NCBI RefSeq assembly: GCF_000820125.1
Contig: NZ_CDBY01000069.1
Span: forward strand, 1,075 to 58,923
Direction of reading: 5' to 3'
Length of the DNA: 57,849 bases
DNA from: Aeromonas simiae
Lineage (GTDB): Bacteria > Pseudomonadota > Gammaproteobacteria > Enterobacterales > Aeromonadaceae
The position numbers and the translations under genes are program-made. Positions 39,843 through 47,600 of this stretch are shown here, piece after piece; the first letter of the stretch is position 1, and every line of letters starts with the position of its first letter. The notes under the pieces were generated by a model. That model saw only the letters and a list, made by a program, of their open reading frames with translations, was not told the origin of the DNA and made no database searches.

Positions 39843-40382
39843 TCAGGCGTCCTTGAATGCCTTCATCCGCTGTAGGTGCCGAGACAGGTTTTTAAACTTG
39901 TGCGTCTCGCGCTCATCCCACACGATGTCGTAATAGTTCTTCAGTTCACGCTCAGTGTCCCGATTATCTCGCACTTCGTCCTGAACGGAAAGGATGCACA
40001 GACAGTTTCCTGAATTTTTCTTACGAAATTCGGTTACACACTTGGTGGCAATGTCGTTGTACTCCTCGGGCCGCTCTATCTTCCCCTGCATGTTCTCCTC
40101 CGGGTGGAGGTTGGGATTGAACAGCACCTGACGAATACCGCACAGAAAACCGATCCGCTCGCTCCAGTAGGCGCCGAGCCCCACCCCGCAGATGAGGGGC
40201 TTAGGATCCGCGCTCATGTCGAGCTGTTTTTTCACCTCTTTGAGCAGATGACTCATGTCGTGACGGGGGTGCACCGTGCTGTAGTGCACGAAGCGCACAT
40301 CGTCATCGATATACTGCAGCTGCAGCACCTTTTCGTGATTGCCGGAGCTGGTGGCATCAAACCCGTGCAGATAAATGATCAT
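39843..40382 (-). CDS. ycfP: YcfP family alpha/beta-hydrolase-like protein
   Basis: 179 residues, aligning closely with E. coli YcfP from [19 protein letters not shown] to [17 protein letters not shown]. The fold is alpha/beta hydrolase, but at the nucleophile elbow the sequence is [15 protein letters not shown]: the catalytic Ser is replaced by Leu, as in E. coli YcfP. So normal esterase activity is unlikely. I chose the ATG at 40382, with AAGGAAAC upstream, over a frame to 40415. Upstream neighbour of ndh, a conserved pairing. Confidence 0.92.
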   Translation of the reverse strand: MIIYLHGFDATSSGNHEKVLQLQYIDDDVRFVHYSTVHPRHDMSHLLKEVKKQLDMSADPKPLICGVGLGAYWSERIGFLCGIRQVLFNPNLHPEENMQGKIERPEEYNDIATKCVTEFRKKNSGNCLCILSVQDEVRDNRDTERELKNYYDIVWDERETHKFKNLSRHLQRMKAFKDA

Positions 40383-40567
40383 CGCTTGTTTCCTTACTTC
40401 CGAAGCTTGCTTCAATCGACCCTACCGCAGGGATGGCGCGCCTCGCCACCCCAGATTGGTACTTTCTTGCTTTGGATCACCAAACCGCGACGGTTATGCC
40501 GCTTGATGGTCATGCCCTGATGACGCCTGGCAGGAGCATTCACTCTACGCCCGCCAGCGCGGCGCCA

Positions 40568-41503
40568 TCAACTGGCCTGTGGCGCATCGCCGCGCAAGCG
40601 CCCAATCAGGGTCATGACCCCCACCAGGATGAGACCGGCCAGCACGCCGGCCAGGCCACCGATGAGGCTCGGCATCAGGGCCGCAGACAAAGAGCCGACC
40701 AGCGGCAGCGCACCGACGGCGGCGCTCGCCCCTTCCAGCAGAGGGTGAGCCGCCGGCACACCGTGCAGCAAGATGCCGCCCCCCACCATGAACATGGCCA
40801 GAGTGCCGACAAAGGCCAGCAGGTGCATCAGCCGCGGCGCCAGCAGCAGCAGGCTGCGCCCCAGCGCCCGCCGGGCCCCGGCCAAGGGGCCACGCTCCCC
40901 CTTGTTGACCAGGTGCAGGCCGATGTCGTCCAGCTTGACGATCAGCCCCACCAGCCCGTAAACCCCGACGGTCATCAAGAGGGCGATCCCCGCCACCACG
41001 CTCACCTGCACCGCAAAGGCGCTGCCCTGCACCGTGCCAAGGGCGATGACGATGATCTCGGCTGAGAGGATGAAGTCGGTGCGCACCGCCCCCTTGATCT
41101 TCTCTTTTTCATACGCCACCAGATCGTCCGGGATCGCCTCCTCACGCCCGTGCGCATCCTCCTCATGAGGCCGCCACTTGTGCACCAGCTTCTCGGCCCC
41201 TTCAAAGCAGAGATAGGCGCCCCCCATCATCAAGAGCGGCGCAATAAGCCAGGGCACCAGGGCGCTGATGAGCAGGGCCGCCGGCACTAAGATGAGCTTG
41301 TTGCGCAGCGACCCCTTGGCCACCGCCCACACCACCGGCAGCTCGCGCTCGGCCCGCACCCCGCTCACCTGCTCGGCGTTGAGGGCCAGATCGTCCCCCA
41401 GCACGCCGGCGGTCTTCTTCGCTGCCACCTTGGTCATCAGGGCCACATCATCGAGCACGGCCGCAATATCATCGAGCAGGGCCAACAGGCTGGTTCCGGC
41501 CAT
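40568..41503 (-). CDS. yedI: YedI/DUF808 family membrane protein
   Basis: 311 residues. It starts MAGTSLLALLDDIAAVLDDVALMTKVAAKKTAGVLGDDLA-like and has NKLILVPAALLISALVPWL, LMMGGAYLCFEGAEKL and several further hydrophobic helices, the DUF808 pattern. Inner-membrane protein of unknown function. I chose the ATG at 41503 because TGGAG lies eight bases upstream; the frame extends to 41875 with no family match. Confidence 0.9.
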   Translation of the reverse strand: MAGTSLLALLDDIAAVLDDVALMTKVAAKKTAGVLGDDLALNAEQVSGVRAERELPVVWAVAKGSLRNKLILVPAALLISALVPWLIAPLLMMGGAYLCFEGAEKLVHKWRPHEEDAHGREEAIPDDLVAYEKEKIKGAVRTDFILSAEIIVIALGTVQGSAFAVQVSVVAGIALLMTVGVYGLVGLIVKLDDIGLHLVNKGERGPLAGARRALGRSLLLLAPRLMHLLAFVGTLAMFMVGGGILLHGVPAAHPLLEGASAAVGALPLVGSLSAALMPSLIGGLAGVLAGLILVGVMTLIGRLRGDAPQAS

Positions 41504-41632
41504 CCGGTTTACTCCATCTAACAACAGAAAAGGGCCCCCAGTGTAACCCATGGTTGCCCGGCGGCAACGGGTTGCCATGGCCCCCCCTCTTGCGGTTACA
41601 TTCGTCTCTCCTTCCCCTGCTGGAGAATGCAC

Positions 41633-42223
41633 ATGTCCCCATGGACCCCACTGCTCGCCGCCTGGTTTGGCGAGCCGGCCGATGATCTCACCCGCGCCCG
41701 TCGTCAGGCCCCCCTCTGGTGGGGCAAATCGGAGGAGACCGACGCCTGGCTGCGCCGCGAATTTGGCGCCCTGGCCGCCGACGCCGCAGCCGGACGGCTC
41801 GATGAGTGGGCCCACAGCCCGCCGGGGCGGCTGGCGCTGATCCTGCTGCTCGACCAGTTGCCGCGCAACCTGCACCGGGGCTCAGGCGCCGCGTTCGCCC
41901 AGGATGCCCGCGCCCGCGAGCTCTGCCTTGAGGGGCTGGCAAGCGGCGCGGATCAGTCGCTGAGCGCGCTGGAGCGGGTCTTTTTCTACCTGCCGCTCGA
42001 GCATGCCGAATCCCTGCCGCTGCAAGATCGCTGTGTCGCCCTGTTCGAGGCGCTCGCCCGCGAGCAGGGGCCGGGACTGTTCGATGAGTACCTCGACTTC
42101 GCCCGCCGCCACCAGGCCATCATCGCCCGCTTTGGCCGCTTCCCCCACCGCAATGCCGTGCTGGGGCGAGAGAGCAGCGAGGCCGAGCTCAGCTTCTTAA
42201 CCCAACCCGGCTCCTCATTTTGA
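41633..42223 (+). CDS. DUF924 family protein
   Basis: 196 residues. The family hallmarks WFG, PLWWGKSEETD, LALILLLDQLPRNLHRGSGAAFAQD, VFFYLPLEHAE and RFGRFPHRNAVLGRES are all present. DUF924 proteins are helical, TPR-like, of unknown function. I chose the ATG at 41633 because GGAG is seven bases upstream, while the ATG at 41627 is too close to it. It is divergent from yedI and converges on the flavodoxin-type gene. Confidence 0.9.
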   Translation: MSPWTPLLAAWFGEPADDLTRARRQAPLWWGKSEETDAWLRREFGALAADAAAGRLDEWAHSPPGRLALILLLDQLPRNLHRGSGAAFAQDARARELCLEGLASGADQSLSALERVFFYLPLEHAESLPLQDRCVALFEALAREQGPGLFDEYLDFARRHQAIIARFGRFPHRNAVLGRESSEAELSFLTQPGSSF

Positions 42224-42234
42224 GTGACGTAGAT

Positions 42235-42261
42235 AAAAAAACGCCCGGCATAGCCGGGCGT
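42235..42261 (-). terminator. Terminator of the flavodoxin-type gene
   Basis: On the minus strand ACGCCCGGC and GCCGGGCGT around TAT, followed by seven T. Confidence 0.88.
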
Positions 42262-42280
42262 GACGGTATTGAGACGGGCC

Positions 42281-42835
42281 TTAGCCACGCAATCTGGCGG
42301 CGACCCCCGCCACTCGCGCCCCATAGCGGCGAGCACTCTCCAGATCCCCTTGCGGGATCGCCTCAGACCCGGCATCGGAAGGGCCCTGGGTCAGCAGGCC
42401 GACCGAGCCGCCCAAGCTGTTGGCCTCGGCACGGGTCGAGGCCTGGGTGTTGGCCGGCAGTTGGCCGAGGCTGACCCAGATCCCGCCGTGCTGGGAGGCC
42501 AGGGTCTGCAAATAGATGAGGGTCACCTGCTTGTCACCGTTGAGGCTGGCACTGATGGTAAAGCCGCCAAACACCTTGTCCTGCCAGCCACGGTTGAACC
42601 ACACCTTGGAGCTTTCATCGGCAAACTTCTTGAACTGCCAGGGCACCCCACCCATGTAGGTCGGTGCGCCGAAGATGATGGCATCGGCCTCATTGAGCGC
42701 CGTGAAGCCGGCTTCGCCGATCTCGCCCTGCTCATTGACGACGACGAGCTCAGCCTCGGCCCCCTTCGCCACCTCCTCGGCCACCTTGCGGGTATGACCG
42801 TAACCGGAAAAGTAGACCACGACTGTCTTGACCAT
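42281..42835 (-). CDS. Flavodoxin-fold NAD(P)H-dependent reductase
   Basis: 184 residues. The FMN-phosphate loop SGYGHTRKVAEEVAKGA near residue 10, then IIFGAPTYMGGVPWQFKKFAD and FGGFTISASLNGDKQVTLIYLQ belong to the WrbA-like/NADPH-dependent FMN reductase group. Probably a quinone reductase in the cytosol. I chose the ATG at 42835 because GAGAGG stands five bases upstream. It is divergent from an HxlR-type regulator, the usual arrangement for a redox- or aldehyde-induced gene and its repressor. Confidence 0.85.
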   Translation of the reverse strand: MVKTVVVYFSGYGHTRKVAEEVAKGAEAELVVVNEQGEIGEAGFTALNEADAIIFGAPTYMGGVPWQFKKFADESSKVWFNRGWQDKVFGGFTISASLNGDKQVTLIYLQTLASQHGGIWVSLGQLPANTQASTRAEANSLGGSVGLLTQGPSDAGSEAIPQGDLESARRYGARVAGVAARLRG

Positions 42836-42965
42836 ATTAACCTCTCTGTAGATTGACTGATGAAGCGACGCCTGCTGGTGCCGCGATCCGAGCTGATGGT
42901 ATCTTTCAGAAACCGCCCGCCACAATGAGTGTCCGGCAAGAACCTTGGTTACCTGGAGGAAACCT
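42836..42965. promoter_or_regulatory. Divergent control region for the reductase and HxlR regulator
   Basis: 130 bases. TTTC-A-GAAA at 42904-42912 is the only small palindrome; HxlR proteins bind palindromes in such gaps. No clear promoter pair. CTGGAGGAAACCT is a strong ribosome-binding site for the regulator. Confidence 0.3.
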
Positions 42966-43400
42966 ATGGACACTGTCCCCTACGACGTTTATTCACGCCA
43001 CTGCCCGGCCCGCCTCTTCTTCGATCGGCTGGCCGAGAGCTGGGTGCTGCTCATCATCGGGCTGCTGCGCAAAGAGGGGGCGCCGCTGCGCTTTAACGAT
43101 CTCAAGCGCCGCATCGACGGCATCTCCCAGAAGGTGCTCTCACAAAAGCTCAAGCAGCTCGAGCGCGACGGCCTAGTGAGCCGCGAGCTGTTCCCCTGCG
43201 TGCCGGTGCGGGTCGAATATGGCCTGACCGAGCTTGGGCTCTCGTTTGCCGCCACCATGGAGCAGCTCACCGGCTGGGCACAGCAGAACGTCGAGGCCAT
43301 GGCGCAGGCCCAACACCGCTATGACGCGGCTCAAGCGGCGCGCGAGGCCGAGCGTGCACGCCCGGCGCTGCGTTTCGTCAATACCCTGCCAGAGCGCTGA
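42966..43400 (+). CDS. HxlR family transcriptional regulator
   Basis: 144 residues. Winged-helix MarR-like domain with the HxlR pattern CPARLFFDRLAESWVLLIIGLL, RFNDLKRRIDGISQKVLSQKLKQLERDGLVSR and YGLTELG. The conserved N-terminal Cys (Cys13) is present, used for redox or electrophile sensing in relatives such as HypR and YodB. Probable repressor of the divergent reductase gene and of itself. The C-terminal ~40 residues are a non-conserved charged helix. Confidence 0.9.
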   Translation: MDTVPYDVYSRHCPARLFFDRLAESWVLLIIGLLRKEGAPLRFNDLKRRIDGISQKVLSQKLKQLERDGLVSRELFPCVPVRVEYGLTELGLSFAATMEQLTGWAQQNVEAMAQAQHRYDAAQAAREAERARPALRFVNTLPER

Positions 43401-43414
43401 GGCACCCCCCAACC

Positions 43415-43433
43415 AGCGGGCCCATGGCCCGCT
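43415..43433. terminator. Hairpin between hxlR-type gene and secF
   Basis: AGCGGGCC and GGCCCGCT around CAT between two converging genes. No proper T-run on either side, so efficiency is doubtful. Confidence 0.4.
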
Positions 43434-43437
43434 TGCT

Positions 43438-44346
43438 TCATGCCCCTTCCGGCAGCACCTCCTCTTTTTGATAAGCGTTCGGCGAGAGACCGAGCAGCTC
43501 CTGCACCGGGGTGGCGATGGTGATGGACGACAGCGTCCCCACCAGGATGCCGGTGAACAGGGTGAACGAGAAGCCATAGAGCGCCTCACCGCCGAACAGC
43601 AAGAGCGCCCCCACGGTAAACAGGGTGGTGCCCGAGGTGATCAGGGTACGGCTGAAGGTGGCGATCACCGCCCGGTTGGTGCACTCGTGGATCGCCGGCG
43701 GCTGGCGCGAGCTCAGGATGTCGCGCAACCGATCCGAGATGACGATGCTGTCGTTGAGCGAATAGCCGATCACCGCCATCAGGCCGGCGATGACGTTGAG
43801 ATCGAACTCAATCCCAAACAGGGCGATGAGGCCAAGGGCCACCAGCGCATCGTGCAGCACCGAGACCAGCACCCCGATGGCCTGACGCCACTCGAAGCGA
43901 AACGCCAGGTAGGCGGCGATGGCCACCGAGGCCGCCAAGAGCGCCAGCATCCCCTGCTCGAGCAGCTCGGCCCCCACTTGCGGGCCAACCTGGGTGGTGC
44001 GCAGCAGCTCGACCGGCAGATCAAACTGCTGCCCGAGCAGGCTCGCCAGCTCCTGGGGTGTCCAGGCCAGGGCGTGCTCCGGCAACTTGATGAGCCACTC
44101 CCCCGGCACCCCGGCCGGGTGCAGCTCGACCGCCCCCTTGAGCGGCGCCGTCAGCAGGGCGTTGAGCTCGTGGGTGCTGCGCAGGGTGTCGATGCGAAAC
44201 TCAAGCAGCGAGCCGCCGGTAAAGTCGAGCCCCAGTTGCAGGCCATGGGCCCACAGCAGCCAGGCGCAGTAAAGGGTCAGGATGACCGAGAGGCCGAGGC
44301 CGATATAGCGCCAGCGGGTCAGATCGTGCAGAAAACGGTTCAACAT
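43438..44346 (-). CDS. secF: Protein translocase subunit SecF, second-copy type
   Basis: 302 residues against 323 in E. coli. Six transmembrane helices, the first followed by the periplasmic domain with GLDFTGGSLLEFRID, and the essential TM4 Asp at about residue 199 in VIGYSLNDSIVISDRLRD. SecF forms with SecD a membrane complex that uses the ion gradient to pull secreted proteins into the periplasm. The gene starts three bases after secD. Since yajC and tgt are absent here, it is probably the second secDF pair, as in Vibrio; the other copy would lie outside the window. Confidence 0.93.
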   Translation of the reverse strand: MLNRFLHDLTRWRYIGLGLSVILTLYCAWLLWAHGLQLGLDFTGGSLLEFRIDTLRSTHELNALLTAPLKGAVELHPAGVPGEWLIKLPEHALAWTPQELASLLGQQFDLPVELLRTTQVGPQVGAELLEQGMLALLAASVAIAAYLAFRFEWRQAIGVLVSVLHDALVALGLIALFGIEFDLNVIAGLMAVIGYSLNDSIVISDRLRDILSSRQPPAIHECTNRAVIATFSRTLITSGTTLFTVGALLLFGGEALYGFSFTLFTGILVGTLSSITIATPVQELLGLSPNAYQKEEVLPEGA

Positions 44347-44349
44347 GGC

Positions 44350-46152
44350 TCAGATCCTCAACAGTTTCAGGCTGCTTTGTCCCCAGATGGGGTTGATGAT
44401 GGCGCGGGTGCCCCAGATACCGGTGATCATGCTGGAGATAAGCCCCAGGATCAGGGTAATGGAGAAGCCCTGCAGCGGGCCCGAGCCCACCGAGTAGAGG
44501 ATCACCGCGCTGATGAGGGTGGTGATGTTGGCGTCAAAGATGGTGCGAAACGCCGAGCGATAGCCAAAGTCGATGGCGTTGGCCAGACTCCCCCCCTCGC
44601 GCAGCCGATCGCGAATGCGCTCGAAGATAAGCACGTGGGTATCCACCGCCATGCCGACCGTGAGCACCAGACCGGCGATGCCGGGCAGGGTCAACACTGC
44701 CCCCGGCAACAGGGCCAGCATGCCCACCTGCATCAGCAGGTTGGCCACCAGCGCCGTCACGGCCACCCAGCCGAACTTGCGATACCAGAGCACCATGAAC
44801 AGCATCATGCCGGCCATGCCGAAGGCCAGCGCGGTGAAGCCAGCCTCAATGTTCTGCATCCCGAGACTCGGGCCTATGCTGCGCTCTTCCAGGATCTTGA
44901 GCGGTGCGGTGAGGGCGCCGGCGCGCAGCAGCATGGCCAGCTCCTGCGCCTCGCCCATGCTGGCCAGGCCGGTGATGCGGAACTGGTTGCCGAGCGCGGT
45001 CTGGATGGTGGCGACGTTGATCACCTCGTTGCTGGCCCGCAACTGCCCCTGGGCGTTGGTCTTGTACTCGGTGAAGACGGTGGCCATCGGCTTGCCGACG
45101 TTAACCCGGCTGAACCGGTTCATCTGGTTGCCACCGGCCCCGTCGAGCACGATCCCCACCTGAGGCTGGCCGGTCTCACCGAGGCTGGCGCGGGCGTCGA
45201 CGATGTGATCGCCAGTCAGCACTGGCTTGCGGGTAAGCGGCACCGGCTGACCGGTGCGATCGTTGATGGTGAAGTGGCTCTCGCCGCGCACTTCATAGAA
45301 GGCGAGCGAAGCGGTCGCCCCCAGCACATCCTTGGCCTGCTTGGGGTTGTGCACCCCAGGCAGCTCGATGCGGATCGCGCTGGGGCCCTGACGCTGCACC
45401 GCCGCCTCGACGATGCCGAGTTCGTTGATGCGCTTTTGCAGGATCTTCTGGTTCTGGATCACCGCATTGGTGACCAGCTGCGCCCGCTCCTCCTGGCCCA
45501 GCGTCAGCAGCAAGGTGCCGTCACGGCGCTCCAGCTGCCACTGCTGGTTGCCCAGCAAGGGGCGGATGGCGGCCGCATAGGCCCCCTCATCGACCCCCTC
45601 GGGCAAATTGACGCGCACCCTGTCGATGGCCGCCTTCTGAACCGAGGCGCCGCGCAGGCGCGCCTCGCGCAGCGTCTGGCGCACCATGTCGACTAGGTTG
45701 CTGCTCTGCCGGTCGAGCACAAAGTCGGTGTCGACTGCGATCAACAGCTGGGAGCCGCCGCGCAGATCGAGCCCCAACTTGATCGGGGCCGCCCCCATGG
45801 CCTTGATCCAGGCCGGCGCATTGGCGTGGAACTCCAGGGTGGTGGTGGCGCCGAGGGCATCGAGCGCCTGCTTGGCGCTTTGTTGATCATCCTGGCTGGC
45901 GAAGACCAGGGTCAGGCGATCTCCCGCCTCCAGCGTCTGGCTGGGGGCAACCTGGCGCACCTCGAGCGCCCGCGTCTGCTCAAGGCTGAGCTCGTGCTGG
46001 CCATGCAGGCCGATGGCGGGCTGCTCGCCGAAGAAGGTCGGCAGCGAATAAAAAGCAAACGTCACCAACATGAGCGCGAGCAGGGCATAGTTCCAGCGGC
46101 TCATGCGGTTGAGCGGCGCATGCTGGGCACGCGCACGGGATAACATGGTCAT
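44350..46152 (-). CDS. secD: Protein translocase subunit SecD, second-copy type
   Basis: 600 residues. TM1 (NYALLALMLVTFAFYSLPTFF), periplasmic P1 with KLGLDLRGGSQLLIAVD, P1 head, and the membrane part with the essential TM4 Asp at about residue 504 in GMAVDTHVLIFERIRDRL (AVDANV in E. coli). The start is uncertain among close codons; the ATG at 46152 has GGGGT six bases upstream. That ribosome-binding site and the ATG lie inside possible RNA pairings with the end of the upstream small gene. Partner of SecF. See the upstream gene for possible regulation by translation arrest. Confidence 0.93.
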   Translation of the reverse strand: MTMLSRARAQHAPLNRMSRWNYALLALMLVTFAFYSLPTFFGEQPAIGLHGQHELSLEQTRALEVRQVAPSQTLEAGDRLTLVFASQDDQQSAKQALDALGATTTLEFHANAPAWIKAMGAAPIKLGLDLRGGSQLLIAVDTDFVLDRQSSNLVDMVRQTLREARLRGASVQKAAIDRVRVNLPEGVDEGAYAAAIRPLLGNQQWQLERRDGTLLLTLGQEERAQLVTNAVIQNQKILQKRINELGIVEAAVQRQGPSAIRIELPGVHNPKQAKDVLGATASLAFYEVRGESHFTINDRTGQPVPLTRKPVLTGDHIVDARASLGETGQPQVGIVLDGAGGNQMNRFSRVNVGKPMATVFTEYKTNAQGQLRASNEVINVATIQTALGNQFRITGLASMGEAQELAMLLRAGALTAPLKILEERSIGPSLGMQNIEAGFTALAFGMAGMMLFMVLWYRKFGWVAVTALVANLLMQVGMLALLPGAVLTLPGIAGLVLTVGMAVDTHVLIFERIRDRLREGGSLANAIDFGYRSAFRTIFDANITTLISAVILYSVGSGPLQGFSITLILGLISSMITGIWGTRAIINPIWGQSSLKLLRI

Positions 46153-46156
46153 GACA

Positions 46157-46241
46157 GACCCCATCAATGTGATTCAATGACTCCCCGCACTGCGGGATGA
46201 AGACAAGGAGGGTGAGGCCTGTGGGCGAAAGCGCCGGGATC
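46157..46241 (-). promoter_or_regulatory. Possible RNA switch between the small secretory ORF and secD
   Basis: On the transcript, GATCCCG (46241-46235), which includes the stop codon of the upstream gene, can pair with TGGGGTC (46163-46157), the Shine-Dalgarno region of secD: five Watson-Crick and two wobble pairs. A small CCCGC-AGT-GCGGG hairpin (46196-46184) lies in the loop. GGTC/GACC around the secD ATG can form a further small stem. A ribosome stalled at the end of the upstream gene would cover the first strand and free the secD start. Computed by eye; no energies. Confidence 0.35.
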
Positions 46242-46674
46242 AGGCCGTCACAGGGGAGGCGTGACGGCGTCGGTGACTGAAGCGGTAGAGCAGATGGGCG
46301 TAGGCGTGTTGCCGCCGATCATAGCGGCTGAAGCGATCGCGAAAGCTGTGCCTGTGGTAGGCAACGCCAGCCGGGGCCAGCAGGCCACACAGCAGCAGCA
46401 GGATATCGCCGAGCGACCACTCGGTGAGCAAGCGGTAGCGGGCTCCCGGGGTCTCGTCATCGGCGCGTAGCGCCTGCTCAAGGCGCAGCAGATGACTCTG
46501 GTGGGTAAACGCGGCTTCAAGGTGATCCTTGAGCGGCACGCTGCTCTGTAGCACCCCCTGCTGGGCAGGCACAGCGCGCTCCCCCGGGCCGGTGGCCAGG
46601 GCGGTGCTGAGGGCCATGGCCATCAGTAACATCAGCAGCAGGGAGCGCAAGCGAAGCAGCACGTTCATCACCAT
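46240..46674 (-). CDS. Small secretory protein upstream of secDF, candidate export-monitoring arrest peptide
   Basis: 144 residues, no family recognised. The N-terminus is a clear signal peptide: basic NVLLRLR, hydrophobic SLLLMLLMAMALSTALA, and an Ala-Leu-Ala cleavage site. A polar helical region follows, then a second hydrophobic stretch (LGDILLLLCGLLAPAGVAY, about residues 87-105) and a strongly basic, His/Tyr/Arg-rich end (RRQHAYAHLLYRFSH). Position, direction, length and signal peptide match VemP, which in Vibrio stalls on its ribosome and controls secDF2; the VemP arrest motif as I remember it is not present. Start uncertain: ATG at 46674 or 46668. A terminator upstream suggests it begins the secDF transcript. 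Confidence 0.6.
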   Translation of the reverse strand: MVMNVLLRLRSLLLMLLMAMALSTALATGPGERAVPAQQGVLQSSVPLKDHLEAAFTHQSHLLRLEQALRADDETPGARYRLLTEWSLGDILLLLCGLLAPAGVAYHRHSFRDRFSRYDRRQHAYAHLLYRFSHRRRHASPVTA

Positions 46675-46690
46675 ATAGAATAACGGGATG

Positions 46691-46720
46691 ACCATAGCAT
46701 GTTGATGGATATAAAAACAA
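46691..46720 (-). promoter_or_regulatory. Candidate promoter of the small ORF-secDF unit
   Basis: TTGTTT (46720-46715), overlapping the T-run of the preceding terminator, and TATGGT (46696-46691) with an 18-base spacer. It would give a very short leader before the ATG at 46674. Confidence 0.3.
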
Positions 46721-46741
46721 GGCGACCCAGAGGCCGCCTTG
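46711..46741 (-). terminator. Terminator of the hinT-lpoB operon
   Basis: On the minus strand AAGGCGGCC pairs with GGTCGCCTT (one G-T pair), followed by GTTTTTAT. It lies just after the last gene of the operon. Confidence 0.8.
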
Positions 46742-46753
46742 GCAAGGTGTGAC

Positions 46754-47596
46754 TTAGCCCGCGCGGGCCATGGCCAGGAAGTCGTTGGCATACCCCTTGA
46801 GCAGGCCATAGAGGTGGGCCCGCTGGGAGAGATCCAGGGTCTGACTGAGATCCGAGAGCCACTGCACGGTGCGCTGGCGCGACTGGGCGGTGTAGCCGGT
46901 GTAGCGCCCCCCCATCAGGCTGTCGCCGCTGGTGAGCAGGGTGCCAAGGCGCGCCTCAAACTGCGGCGTTCCCTTGAGCTTGATCACCTGCTCCAGCTCA
47001 TCCCACCAGTGCTGTTGGTAGTCAAGCCAGGGGCCGTACAGCTCGTACTGCCACTCGACCCAGCGCGCCACCAGCGGCGCCTGAGCTGGCTTGACCGAGC
47101 CAATCCAGAACTCCAGACGCTTGTTCATCTTCTCGGTGAAGTCTTTGAGCTCCTCGTCGCGGCTGCTGCGCTTGAAGCTGGCCTGCTTGTCGGCCAGCTT
47201 CTTACGCCGATCGCCGAGAAACTTGGCAAACTGCTGATCGGTCAGCAAAGTGGCCAGACGCACGGTGCGCGGAATGGCGTCGGCGATCACCCGATCCAGA
47301 TCCCCCTCCAGCGCGCTCAGGTGCTTGTCGACCTGGGTCGGCGACATGGGGCTGGCCACATCGCGGCTGAGGGCGGTCAGCTGGGCGCCGTACGTCGGGA
47401 TCTCCGCGCGGCGGTGCCACTGCATCAGGCCGCGCACCTCGCTATCGAGGGCACTCTTTTGCTCCCGGCTCAGGGAGAAGTAATCATCCAGCTGCCAGAC
47501 GATGGCCCAGTCGAGCCAGTAATAGATGAGGCGGGTGGAGCACCCCACCAGCAGCAGGCAGAGCACCCCTACGCCCCAGGCTTTCATTCGTGTCAT
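46754..47596 (-). CDS. DUF6279-type lipoprotein
   Basis: 280 residues. Lipoprotein signal MTRMKAWGVGVLCLLLVGC with the lipidated Cys at 19; Ser at +2 suggests the outer membrane. The mature part is helical with the pattern STRLIYYWLDWAIVWQLDDYF found in DUF6279 lipoproteins of Vibrio, Shewanella and Pseudomonas, and aromatic-rich WHRR and WVEWQYELYGPWLDYQQHWW segments. Function unknown. I chose the ATG at 47596 because GGAG is eight bases upstream. Last gene of a six-gene envelope operon, four bases after thiK. Confidence 0.85.
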   Translation of the reverse strand: MTRMKAWGVGVLCLLLVGCSTRLIYYWLDWAIVWQLDDYFSLSREQKSALDSEVRGLMQWHRRAEIPTYGAQLTALSRDVASPMSPTQVDKHLSALEGDLDRVIADAIPRTVRLATLLTDQQFAKFLGDRRKKLADKQASFKRSSRDEELKDFTEKMNKRLEFWIGSVKPAQAPLVARWVEWQYELYGPWLDYQQHWWDELEQVIKLKGTPQFEARLGTLLTSGDSLMGGRYTGYTAQSRQRTVQWLSDLSQTLDLSQRAHLYGLLKGYANDFLAMARAG

Positions 47597-47600
47597 CGGC

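Noticed and set aside
46248..46520. Alternative 90-codon frame overlapping the small ORF upstream of secD
   Set aside because: Cys/Ser/Thr/Arg-rich shadow without signal peptide or start signals; the other frame has a well-formed signal peptide.
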